NCBI RefSeq assembly: GCF_009830945.1
Contig: NZ_ML776454.1
Location: 464,674 to 528,673, forward strand
Length of the DNA stretch: 64,000 nt
Source: Nocardiopsis sp. FR4
Lineage (GTDB): Bacteria > Actinomycetota > Actinomycetes > Streptosporangiales > Streptosporangiaceae
Direction: 5' to 3'
Under the pieces are notes generated by a model. The model saw nothing but the letters and a program-made list of their open reading frames with translations. It was not told where the DNA came from and ran no database searches. The translations under genes were made by a program, and so were the position numbers. This document shows positions 15,834 to 23,229 of this stretch, piece by piece (the stretch's first letter is position 1; each line of letters begins with the position of its first letter).

Positions 15834-18008
15834 TCAGGCGCCGTCGCGCTCCTGGGAGCCCGCGGCGTCCCCGGTCGCCTCGGGCTGCTCGGCGGCCTCG
15901 GGGTCCCCGCCGGCCTGCGCGCCGCCCGCTCCGGTCCTGGCCGGGGCCGCCCCCGCGGCCCGCGAGCGGCGGTCCAGCTCGGCCAGGTAGGCGTTGTAGG
16001 CGTCCATGTCGGCGTCGTCGGAGCCGCCGCGCCGACTGTGCCGCTCGCGGCGGCGCTCCTGCTTCTCGTCGTCGCGCGACCACTGCCAGACCAGCGCGAT
16101 CATGACCAGCACGGTCGGGATCTCGCCCAGCGCCCAGGCGACGCCGCCGCCCGCGTACTGGTCCTCGGCCTGGCCCTGGAGCCAGGGAACGTCGAACTGG
16201 CCGTAGTACTCCATGGCCAGCGGCGCCGACTGCATCATGATCGTGATGCCGAAGAAGGCGTGGAAGCCCATCGCCACCAGCAGCAGCAGGATGCGCAGCA
16301 GGAAGGGGAACTTCCTCGGGGCCGGGTCCACGCCCACGATGATCCAGTAGAAGAGGAAGCCCGTGAGGAGGAAGTGCACGCCCATGACCAGGTGACCCAG
16401 GTGGTCGTTCATCAGCATGCCGAACAGCGGGGTGAAGTACAGCAGGTAGGGGCTGAACACGAACAGCGGGGCCGCGACCGCCGGGTGCGTCACCACCTTG
16501 GAGTAGCCGCTGTGCAGGAACAGGTTCAGCCACTCGCGCGGCCCCCGGTCCCCGCGCCGCGCGGCGGGCCGCAGCGCGCGCAGGGCCAGGGTGATCGGGG
16601 CCCCCAGCACGAGCAGGATGGGGGTGAGCATCGCCAGCACCATGTGCTGGATCATGTGCGTGGAGAACAGCACCATCGCGTAGGTGGCGAACCCGCTCAG
16701 CTGCACGACGACGATGGTCAGCAGGCCCGCCGCGAAGGCCACCGTGCGCCCGACCGGCCAGGTGTCGCCCCGGCGCAGCAGCCGGGTCACACCGGCGGCG
16801 TACAGTCCGCCCGCTACCACCACGAACATGATGAAGAACAGGTCGGGGCGCCACAGGGTGAGCAGCGTCTGCGCGCTCATGGGCGGCGGGACGGGAAAGC
16901 CGAGGATGGCGGCGGCCGGGTCCACGGTGCTCTCCAGCGGCGGGGGCGGCGCGGTGCGGCCCAGACCCACGGAGACGCCGACCACGGCGGCCATGACGAG
17001 CATCTCCGCCAGCGCCACCCGCAGGAACAGCGACCGCTGGAAGCCCCCGGCCGCCGCGTCGGGCAGGCGTTTGAGGGCGAACTCGCGGTGCAGGTAGCCG
17101 AACGCGCCCAGGACCAGGAACAGGACGATCTTGACCAGGATGATCAGTCCGTACTCGGTGGTGACCAACTCCTCCAAGGAGTACAGGCGGGCCAGCGCGC
17201 TGGCCGCGCCGCTGATCGCCACGCCGACGTAGGCCCACAGGGCCAGGCGGCTGAACCGGTGGGCGGCCACCGCCGGTTCCTGGGCGTCGCGGCGCATCAC
17301 GTGGTAGGTGAGCGCGACCACGCCGCCCACCCACACGCTGATCGCCATGACGTGCAGGGCCAGCCCGGTCACGGCGAGCTCGTGCGCGCCCGAGGAGGCC
17401 GAGTGGCCGGTCAGCGCGGGCGGCGTCAGGGCGGCCAGGGCCAGGACCAGCAGCCACACGGCTCCGGTGGCGGTGGTGGCGGTGCGGCCGAACAGCGCGA
17501 TACCGGTGCTGAGGAGGACGACGAACATCAGCGCGATACCGCCGGAGACCGATCCGGCGTAGGCGGTGACCTCGTCGACGGAGACCTGGCCCACGGGTCT
17601 GGCCAGGAACTCCGAGGCCTGGAAGTACAGGGCCAGCACGGCGGCCACGGCCCAGACCAGCCCCGCCCAGCTGGCGCCGCGCACGTAGCCGACAGCCTGC
17701 GCGGAGAGGGCGCCCCGTTCCGAGGGCAGCAGCACCGCGGCGACCAGGAGCAGGCCCACGGCCACGACCGCGGAGGCGTTCATGGTGACCTTGGCCAGCG
17801 GCATCCCCCAGCGGACCGCCTCACCGGCGTCGGGCAGGCCGGGGATGACCTCGGGGAAGGCGGCGCCGCCGAGCAGCAGGGTCAGCGCCAGTCCGACGAG
17901 GCACACCGCTGCGGCGACCGCGGCGAAGAGCGGGAACCGCTCCGGGCCCGGAGTGTTGTCACGGTGCTCCCGAGGGAGTGCTTTCGGGTTCTGTGCGGGA
18001 GGAGCCAC
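15834..18008 (-). CDS. CopD-CtaG fusion membrane protein (copper handling / cytochrome oxidase assembly)
   Basis: This 724-residue protein joins two membrane domains. Residues about 20-370 contain CopD-type helices, including HELAVTGLALHVMAISVWVG, a pattern of copper-resistance D proteins. Residues about 395-650 are CtaG-type, with FSTHMIQHMVLAMLTPILLV, HFLLTGFLFYWIIVGVDPAP and MGFHAFFGITIMM, whose His and Met residues are candidate copper ligands. Such proteins are thought to move or deliver copper, for instance to cytochrome c oxidase. The C-terminus is a long charged, disordered tail. I choose GTG 18008 (GGAAG 6 nt upstream; protein then leads quickly into the first helix); ATG 18125 would add a 39-residue Gly/Arg-rich stretch. 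It is divergent from the amidohydrolase-like gene. Confidence 0.88.
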   Translation of the reverse strand: MAPPAQNPKALPREHRDNTPGPERFPLFAAVAAAVCLVGLALTLLLGGAAFPEVIPGLPDAGEAVRWGMPLAKVTMNASAVVAVGLLLVAAVLLPSERGALSAQAVGYVRGASWAGLVWAVAAVLALYFQASEFLARPVGQVSVDEVTAYAGSVSGGIALMFVVLLSTGIALFGRTATTATGAVWLLVLALAALTPPALTGHSASSGAHELAVTGLALHVMAISVWVGGVVALTYHVMRRDAQEPAVAAHRFSRLALWAYVGVAISGAASALARLYSLEELVTTEYGLIILVKIVLFLVLGAFGYLHREFALKRLPDAAAGGFQRSLFLRVALAEMLVMAAVVGVSVGLGRTAPPPPLESTVDPAAAILGFPVPPPMSAQTLLTLWRPDLFFIMFVVVAGGLYAAGVTRLLRRGDTWPVGRTVAFAAGLLTIVVVQLSGFATYAMVLFSTHMIQHMVLAMLTPILLVLGAPITLALRALRPAARRGDRGPREWLNLFLHSGYSKVVTHPAVAAPLFVFSPYLLYFTPLFGMLMNDHLGHLVMGVHFLLTGFLFYWIIVGVDPAPRKFPFLLRILLLLVAMGFHAFFGITIMMQSAPLAMEYYGQFDVPWLQGQAEDQYAGGGVAWALGEIPTVLVMIALVWQWSRDDEKQERRRERHSRRGGSDDADMDAYNAYLAELDRRSRAAGAAPARTGAGGAQAGGDPEAAEQPEATGDAAGSQERDGA

Positions 18009-18376
18009 GCGCCACTTCCGTCGTCGATCTCGTTGTCCGATGGCTGGTCGGCGCCCCCCGGCCGCGGCACCGCCGCCGAACTGCCCGGTCAGGCGGTCGG
18101 GGCCGGGTACGGAGGAGCGCCCCAACCAAGGTTAGCCGTCTACTACACAGCGTCGGACTCGGGCGCCGCGATGCGCGTTCCCACCCGGCCGCGGGCTCCG
18201 CGAACCCGGGAAATATGGCGTTTCCCGGCCCCGGAGGGGCCCTTCGCGCTACGCTCGGGAGCCAGTCGAGACGTCGGTCCTCCCGCTTGCCTCGCCGTTC
18301 GACGCCCCCACGCCGCGGTCCCTCCCGTGGCTCCTCACAGCACACCCTCTCGTCGCGAGCGTAGAAGGGGACGGCG
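18009..18376. other. Divergent intergenic region between copD-ctaG and the amidohydrolase-like gene
   Basis: These 368 bp hold no convincing gene. They contain the CCGGGAAA/TTTCCCGG palindrome, a second GC palindrome (GGCCCC-GGA-GGGGCC at 18227-18241) partly overlapping it, and a possible -10 box (TACGCT near 18250) for the rightward gene. Position 18359-18376 holds a good ribosome-binding site (AAGGGGACGG) for ATG 18377. Confidence 0.5.
18206..18228. promoter_or_regulatory. Operator-like palindrome CCGGGAAA-N7-TTTCCCGG
   Basis: The arms are 8 bp and perfect, the centre (TATGGCG) is comparatively A/T-rich, and the site lies about 150-200 bp upstream of both divergent genes. This is the architecture of a dimeric repressor or activator site. 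I do not recognise the regulator. Confidence 0.5.
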
Positions 18377-19696
18377 ATGACCGTGTTCGACAGTGTGGTC
18401 AGATCCAGGCGCGTGGTCACCGCCCGGGGGGTCGCGGCCGCCTCGGTCGGGGTGGTCGGCGGCCGGATCGAGGTGGTGGACGCCTACTCCGCGGACCTGC
18501 CCGCGCGCGAGGTGACCGACCTCGGCGACGTGGCGCTGCTGCCCGGCGCCGTGGACCTGGGCACCGGCGTGCACGCCGCGGGCCGGGACCTGCCGGAGTC
18601 CTACCGCGCGGTGGGCGAGAGCGCCCTGCGCGGCGGGGTGACCTGCGTGGTGGCCTCCCCCGCCCCGGCGCGGCCCGCCCTCGTCTGCGCGGACGCTCTG
18701 CGCGCGCACCAGCGCGCGGCGGCGGGCGCGGCGGTCTCCGTACTGTTCCTGGGCGGGGTCACCCGCGACACCAGCCCTCTCGACCTGGCCGACCTGCAGG
18801 CGGCGGGCGCGGTGGCCTTCTCCTGTTCCCTCTCCGACGGCGGCGCCCCGGACCTGTCGGCGCTCAGCGACGCGCGGCTGCGCAAGGCCATGGCCGAACT
18901 GGCGGCGCTGGACAGCGTCCTCCTGGTGCACGCGGAGGACGCCGCGGAGCTGGGCACCCCGCCGGTGGCGGCCGAGCACCGGCCGCCCCGGGCCGAGCGG
19001 CGCGGACTGGAGCGGGTGATCGCCGCGGCCCGCGTGGTGGGGGCGCGTACGCACGTGGGCCCGTTCACCGCGGCCGAGTGCGCGGCCCTGCTCGCGGCGG
19101 CGGGGTCGGTCGGGGTGTCCCTGTCCGCCCACACGTGCCCGCACTACCTTTGCCTGCCCGCCGAGGCGCTGGAGCCGGGGTCGCCCGCGCACGCCTGTCG
19201 GCCGCCGGTGCGCTCGGAGGCCAACCGCAAGGCGCTGTGGAGCGCGCTGCTGGCCCCGGACCCGGCGATCACCACGGTCGGGTCCGGACACCTGCCCGCC
19301 CACGGGCTGTACACCCTGGAGTGGAGTCTGACGGCGCTGTGGACGGCGGCGCACCGGCGCGGCCGGGGTCTGGCGGACCTGGTCCGGTGGACCTCGCGGG
19401 GCCCGGCCGACCTGCTGGGCCTGGGCGGCAAGGGGCGGATCGCACCGGGTCACGACGCCGACCTGGTCGCCTTCGACCCCGACGCCCGGGTCACCGTCCC
19501 CGGAACGGATCCGAGTCCCTACGCGGGCAGGGTGCTGCGGGGACGGGTGGAGCGGGTATGGGTCCTGGGACACACGCGTGCTCCGCGGAGCGCGGGCCCG
19601 CCACCACCGGAGGAGGCGGGAGAGACGGGGGAGCCGGGAAGGGCGAGGGCCAGGGGGGAGACGAGCGGACGACCGCACCGGGACACCTCGGTGTGA
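18377..19696 (+). CDS. Allantoinase/dihydroorotase-like protein lacking the metal ligands (probable pseudoenzyme)
   Basis: This 439-residue protein has the fold signature of the allantoinase-type amidohydrolases: an N-terminal beta-sandwich start ([13 protein letters not shown]), [11 protein letters not shown] near residue 55, HAED at 185, [11 protein letters not shown] at 251, and the C-terminal [18 protein letters not shown]. By eye against the family, the HxH pair after LPG-VD is replaced by Gly-containing LGTG, the carboxylated Lys position reads AFSCSL (Ser149), the later His ligand is lost near THVGPF, and the essential Asp (usually SDH) is Gly in GSGHLP. Only His185 remains. Catalysis by the usual mechanism is therefore unlikely. 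It has a good ribosome-binding site and lies 161 bp before ald. The last 40 residues are a disordered tail. Confidence 0.8.
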   Translation: MTVFDSVVRSRRVVTARGVAAASVGVVGGRIEVVDAYSADLPAREVTDLGDVALLPGAVDLGTGVHAAGRDLPESYRAVGESALRGGVTCVVASPAPARPALVCADALRAHQRAAAGAAVSVLFLGGVTRDTSPLDLADLQAAGAVAFSCSLSDGGAPDLSALSDARLRKAMAELAALDSVLLVHAEDAAELGTPPVAAEHRPPRAERRGLERVIAAARVVGARTHVGPFTAAECAALLAAAGSVGVSLSAHTCPHYLCLPAEALEPGSPAHACRPPVRSEANRKALWSALLAPDPAITTVGSGHLPAHGLYTLEWSLTALWTAAHRRGRGLADLVRWTSRGPADLLGLGGKGRIAPGHDADLVAFDPDARVTVPGTDPSPYAGRVLRGRVERVWVLGHTRAPRSAGPPPPEEAGETGEPGRARARGETSGRPHRDTSV

Positions 19697-19857
19697 ACCC
19701 GCCCATCACGGGCGCCACCCCGTGTCCCATCCCACACAGTCGGCTTACACACTGTCAACAAGGCCACCGACAGCCATGCATGTTGGCGATGGCGCCGAGG
19801 TACCTCCGCAGGTCACAGTGGGGGTATCAACGGAGATAGCAGGCAGTAGGAGGAACC

Positions 19858-20979
19858 GTGCGCATCGGCGTGCCCCGCGAGATCAAGAACCACGAGTACC
19901 GGGTGGCCATCACTCCCGCGGGAGTCCACGAACTCGTCAGCCGGGGCCACGAGGTGGTCGTCGAACGCGACGCGGGTCTGGGCTCCTCCATCCCCAACGC
20001 CGAGTACGAGGCGGCGGGCGCCCGCATCCTGGACACCGCCGACGAGGTGTGGGCCGCGGGCGAGCTCATCCTCAAGGTCAAGGAGCCCATCGCCGCCGAG
20101 TACCACCGCATGCGAGAGGGCCAGACCCTCTTCACCTACCTGCACCTGGCCGCCTCGCGCGAGTGCACCGACGCGTTGCTGGAGCGGCGGGTGACGGGTA
20201 TCGCCTACGAGACCGTGCAGCTGCCGGACGGCTCGCTGCCGCTGCTGGCGCCGATGTCGGAGGTCGCGGGCCGCCTGGCCCCGCAGGTGGGGTCGGTGAC
20301 CCTTCAGCGCCCCAACGGCGGCCGCGGCGTGCTGATGGGCGGGGTCCCGGGCGTGCGCCCGGCCCGGGTGACCGTGATCGGCGCGGGCGTGTCCGGCCTG
20401 AACGCGACGCAGATCGCGGTGGGCATGGGCGCCGACGTGACCGTGCTGGACCTGAACGTGAACAAGCTCCGCCACGTGGACGCCCTCTACCAGGGACGGG
20501 TCCGGACCGTGGTGTCCAACGCCCTGGAGCTGGAGCAGTCGGTGCTGGAGTCGGACCTGGTGATCGGCGCGGTGCTGGTTCCGGGCGCCAAGGCCCCCAA
20601 GCTGGTGTCGAACGAGCTGGTGTCGCGGATGCGTCCGGGCGCGGTGCTGGTGGACATCGCCATCGACCAGGGCGGCTGCTTCGAGGACTCGCGTCCCACC
20701 ACGCACGCCGACCCCACCTTCCAGGTGCACGACGCGGTGTTCTACTGCGTGGCGAACATGCCCGGCGCGGTGCCCAACACCTCCACGCACGCGCTGACCA
20801 AGGACACCCTGCGCTACACGCTGGCGCTCGCGGAGAAGGGCTGGCAACGGGCCCTGCGCGAGGACGAGGCGCTGGCCGGGGGCCTGAACACCTTCGACGG
20901 CGACGTGGTCTCGGCCCCGGTCGCCGAGGCGCACGGGCTCAAGCACCGCCCGCTGGACGAGGTGCTGGCCACGGGCTGA
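19858..20979 (+). CDS. ald: Alanine dehydrogenase
   Basis: This 373-residue NAD-dependent enzyme interconverts L-alanine with pyruvate and ammonia. It begins [20 protein letters not shown], the family N-terminus with substrate-binding Arg15, and has Lys74-region LKVKEP, His96 in FTYLHLAAS, the Rossmann motif [20 protein letters not shown], and the late catalytic region [15 protein letters not shown]. The GTG start at 19858 has an excellent AGGAGG site. Length and sequence are normal. The 161 bp upstream contain no gene. A long hairpin lies 57 bp downstream. The flanking genes are both degenerate enzyme homologues, so their relation to alanine metabolism is unclear. Confidence 0.96.
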   Translation: MRIGVPREIKNHEYRVAITPAGVHELVSRGHEVVVERDAGLGSSIPNAEYEAAGARILDTADEVWAAGELILKVKEPIAAEYHRMREGQTLFTYLHLAASRECTDALLERRVTGIAYETVQLPDGSLPLLAPMSEVAGRLAPQVGSVTLQRPNGGRGVLMGGVPGVRPARVTVIGAGVSGLNATQIAVGMGADVTVLDLNVNKLRHVDALYQGRVRTVVSNALELEQSVLESDLVIGAVLVPGAKAPKLVSNELVSRMRPGAVLVDIAIDQGGCFEDSRPTTHADPTFQVHDAVFYCVANMPGAVPNTSTHALTKDTLRYTLALAEKGWQRALREDEALAGGLNTFDGDVVSAPVAEAHGLKHRPLDEVLATG

Positions 20980-21035
20980 CCGCACGCCCCGGCGGCCCTC
21001 CGGCCGCCGCGGCCGTCCCTCCCCCCGAGTGTGAG

Positions 21036-21070
21036 CGGAGCCGTCCACGGCCGTGCCGTGGACGGCTCCG
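21036..21070 (+). terminator. Strong terminator hairpin after ald, 16-bp perfect stem
   Basis: Left arm 21036-21051 (CGGAGCCGTCCACGGC) pairs perfectly with 21055-21070 around a 3-nt loop. It lies 57 bp after the ald stop codon. No T-tract follows. Confidence 0.75.
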
Positions 21071-21370
21071 GCGTGCGCGCCCGGCAGGAGGCGGACAGGC
21101 TCGGCCGAGGCCCCCGGGCAGATCGGCAGGGCGCTCTTCGGCCTGGCCCACGGGGCCGTCCTCCAACGGCTGCTCATGGGGACGTGGCCCCCGCTCCCAC
21201 GCCGGGGAGCGCGCCGGGCTCACGCGGGTCTCCCCCGAGAGCTGAGGGGAAGTGCCGACGGCGCGCGGCTCGGGGTGGTCGCGCAGGTCGGGCACGGGTA
21301 CCGTCGAGAGGAAAGCCCGCGTCCGGTCCGCAGGCCGGGCCCGGGAGGACGAGCACCGAGGTGGGACAGC
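21071..21370 (+). other. Upstream region of the enolase-superfamily gene
   Basis: These 300 bp carry no gene I can support. The frame is open upstream of GTG 21371, but its translation is Arg/Pro/Gly-rich without any motif and begins inside the ald terminator. A ribosome-binding site (GAGGTGGGAC) precedes 21371. I see no clear promoter. Confidence 0.4.
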
Positions 21371-22504
21371 GTGGCACACACCGGCTCGGCGACCGTGACC
21401 CGGATCGTCGAACTCGAACTGATCCGACTGCGCCCCCAGGCCGGCGGCCGGGGCGCGGACGGCCCCGTTCTGGTCCGGGTGGCCGACGACGAGGGCGTCA
21501 GCGGCTGGGGCGAGCTCCCGCACGCCACCCGGGCCCGGTGGGACGCGCTGACCTCCGCCTTCGCCCCCGCCCTGCTGCACCACTCCTGGCGCCGCCCCAC
21601 GGAGGCCGGTGAGGCCTGGGCCGACCTGCCCTGGGACCCGGCCGTGGCCGGTGCCCTGGACACCGCCTGCTGGGACCTGTGGAGCCGCCAGCGCTCCACT
21701 CCGCTCTCACACGCCCTGGGCGGGGAGCGCACCGCGCTCACGGCGGGGGTGACCCTGACCCGCCAGGTGAGCGTGGAATCGGTGGTTACCGAGGTGAACC
21801 GCCAGGTGGGGGCGGGGTTCCGGCGGATCAGGCTGGAGGTCGAACCGGGCTGGGACGCCGACGTGGTGCGCGCGGTGCAGACGAGTTTTCCGTTCCTGGT
21901 CCTGCAGGTGGACGCGGGCGGCCGCTACACCGAGTCCCCCGCCGACCTGGACGCGCTGCGCGCGATGGACGGCCTGGGCCTGCTGGCCATCGAGGACCCC
22001 TTCGCCCCGGACGACCTCGCGGCGCACGGCCGCCTGGCCGCCGAACTGCGCACCCCGGTGGCGCTGGGCCGCTCGCTGGAGTCGGTGGAGGACCTCACCG
22101 AGGCGATCCGCGAGGAGTCCGGGGACGCGGTGAACGTGGACCCGGTGCGCCTGGGCGGCCTGACGGCGGCCCGCCGCGCGGTGGACCGGGCCGTGGACGC
22201 GGGCTGGCAGGTCTGGTGCGGTTCGTCGGCGGTGACGGGGATCGGCCGCGCCGCCACGGTGGCCCTGGCCTCGCTGACGGGGGCGGCCCTGCCGGTGGAG
22301 ATGCCCGGGGCCGGGAACCGCGGCCGCGACCTGGTGCTGCCACCGGTACGCGCGCACGACGGCGTGGTGCCGGTCCCGCTGACCGAGAGCGGTCTGGGGC
22401 ACGGGGTGGACCGCTCGGCGGTGGCCGAGCGCACCGCGCTGGCCCTGGTGGTGGACGCCGACGGCACCCGCGAGCTGCTGCGGGGCCGCGAACGGCGGCG
22501 CTGA
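21371..22504 (+). CDS. Enolase-superfamily protein (MenC/N-acylamino-acid racemase-like) lacking catalytic lysines
   Basis: This 377-residue protein follows the o-succinylbenzoate synthase / N-acylamino-acid racemase branch of the enolase superfamily along its length: GWGELPHATRARWD near 46, ALDTACWDLWSR near 95, EPGWDADVV near 158, LQVDAGGRYT near 178, AIEDPF near 206 and LGGLTAARRAVD near 261. By eye, the catalytic KxK is R-L-E (154-156), the second catalytic Lys is Asp257 in NVDPVR, and the third metal ligand pair (usually DES) is G-R-S (233-235). Asp181 and Glu208 remain. It is unlikely to racemise or dehydrate in the normal way. Other menaquinone genes are not nearby. Start GTG 21371 has a purine-rich site upstream. 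Confidence 0.78.
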   Translation: MAHTGSATVTRIVELELIRLRPQAGGRGADGPVLVRVADDEGVSGWGELPHATRARWDALTSAFAPALLHHSWRRPTEAGEAWADLPWDPAVAGALDTACWDLWSRQRSTPLSHALGGERTALTAGVTLTRQVSVESVVTEVNRQVGAGFRRIRLEVEPGWDADVVRAVQTSFPFLVLQVDAGGRYTESPADLDALRAMDGLGLLAIEDPFAPDDLAAHGRLAAELRTPVALGRSLESVEDLTEAIREESGDAVNVDPVRLGGLTAARRAVDRAVDAGWQVWCGSSAVTGIGRAATVALASLTGAALPVEMPGAGNRGRDLVLPPVRAHDGVVPVPLTESGLGHGVDRSAVAERTALALVVDADGTRELLRGRERRR

Positions 22505-22699
22505 CACCGGTTCCGGGGCGGCCGCCCCGGGCCTCCCGGACCGCCCCGTGCCCCCGACCGCCCGCACACCCTCACCGCTCCCCCGCGGCACGGCCGTTCT
22601 GCGGGGAACCGCCGGCCCCCTCCCCATAACCGAACAGTGTTAGGTAGAGTTGCGGCACCGTCCGGCCCCCACGCCCGGACCCCACGACCAGGAGGCGCG

Positions 22700-23155
22700 G
22701 TGCGCGTATTCGCCGACATCAACGAGGTCATCGCGGCCCAGGGAGAGCACCTGGGCCACACCGACTGGGTGACCATCGGCCAGGAACAGATCTCCCTCTT
22801 CGCCGACGCGACCAAGGACCACCAGTGGATCCACGTCGACCAGGAGAGGGCCGCCCGGGGCCCCTTCGGCGGCACCATCGCACACGGGTTCCTGACCCTG
22901 TCGATGCTGGCCCACTTCTCCCAGTCGGCCATCTCGCTGACCAAGAAGCCCAGCATGTCCATCAACTACGGGCTCAACAAGGTGCGCTTCCTGCAGCCGG
23001 TCGTCTCCGGCTCGCGCATCCGTGACGGCATCGAGCTCACCTCGGTGAAGGAGACCCCCAAGGGCTACCTGGTGACCACGACCCACACCGTGGAGATCGA
23101 GGGCCAGGAGCGCCCCGCCCTGGTCGCGGAGTCCCTCGGCCTCTGGGTTCCCTGA
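22700..23155 (+). CDS. MaoC-family hot-dog hydratase (R-specific enoyl-CoA hydratase-like)
   Basis: This 151-residue protein has the MaoC dehydratase signature: FADATKDHQWIHVDQERA near residue 35, then GPFGGTIAHGFLTLSM near 54. The Asp and His of the DHQWIH and AHGF segments are the catalytic dyad in characterised enzymes that hydrate 2-enoyl-CoA. It resembles the actinobacterial single-domain form sometimes called nodulation protein N-like. GTG 22700 has GGAGG 4 nt upstream. A possible -10 (TAGAGT, 22645-22650) lies upstream. It converges on the glycosyltransferase locus, 74 bp away. The CoA substrate is unknown. Confidence 0.9.
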   Translation: MRVFADINEVIAAQGEHLGHTDWVTIGQEQISLFADATKDHQWIHVDQERAARGPFGGTIAHGFLTLSMLAHFSQSAISLTKKPSMSINYGLNKVRFLQPVVSGSRIRDGIELTSVKETPKGYLVTTTHTVEIEGQERPALVAESLGLWVP

Positions 23156-23229
23156 GGAGTCCCCGGGCCCTCAGCCGCGCGGTCGGGACCCGGCTGCGGG
23201 CTCCGGGCACCGGCCGCGCGGCACCGGTC

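Noticed and set aside
18009..18125. ATG 18125 as start of the CopD-CtaG gene
   Set aside because: The added 39 residues are Gly/Ala/Arg-rich with no family sequence, whereas GTG 18008 has a ribosome-binding site and leads directly into the first helix. It cannot be excluded completely.
18138..18148. A BlaI/CopY-like half-site (GTCTACTACAC) upstream of CopD-CtaG
   Set aside because: Only one half of the usual palindrome is present; the other half does not match well enough to claim an operator.
21053..21370. A 106-codon upstream extension of the enolase-superfamily gene
   Set aside because: The frame starts inside the ald terminator hairpin and its translation has no enolase-like sequence.
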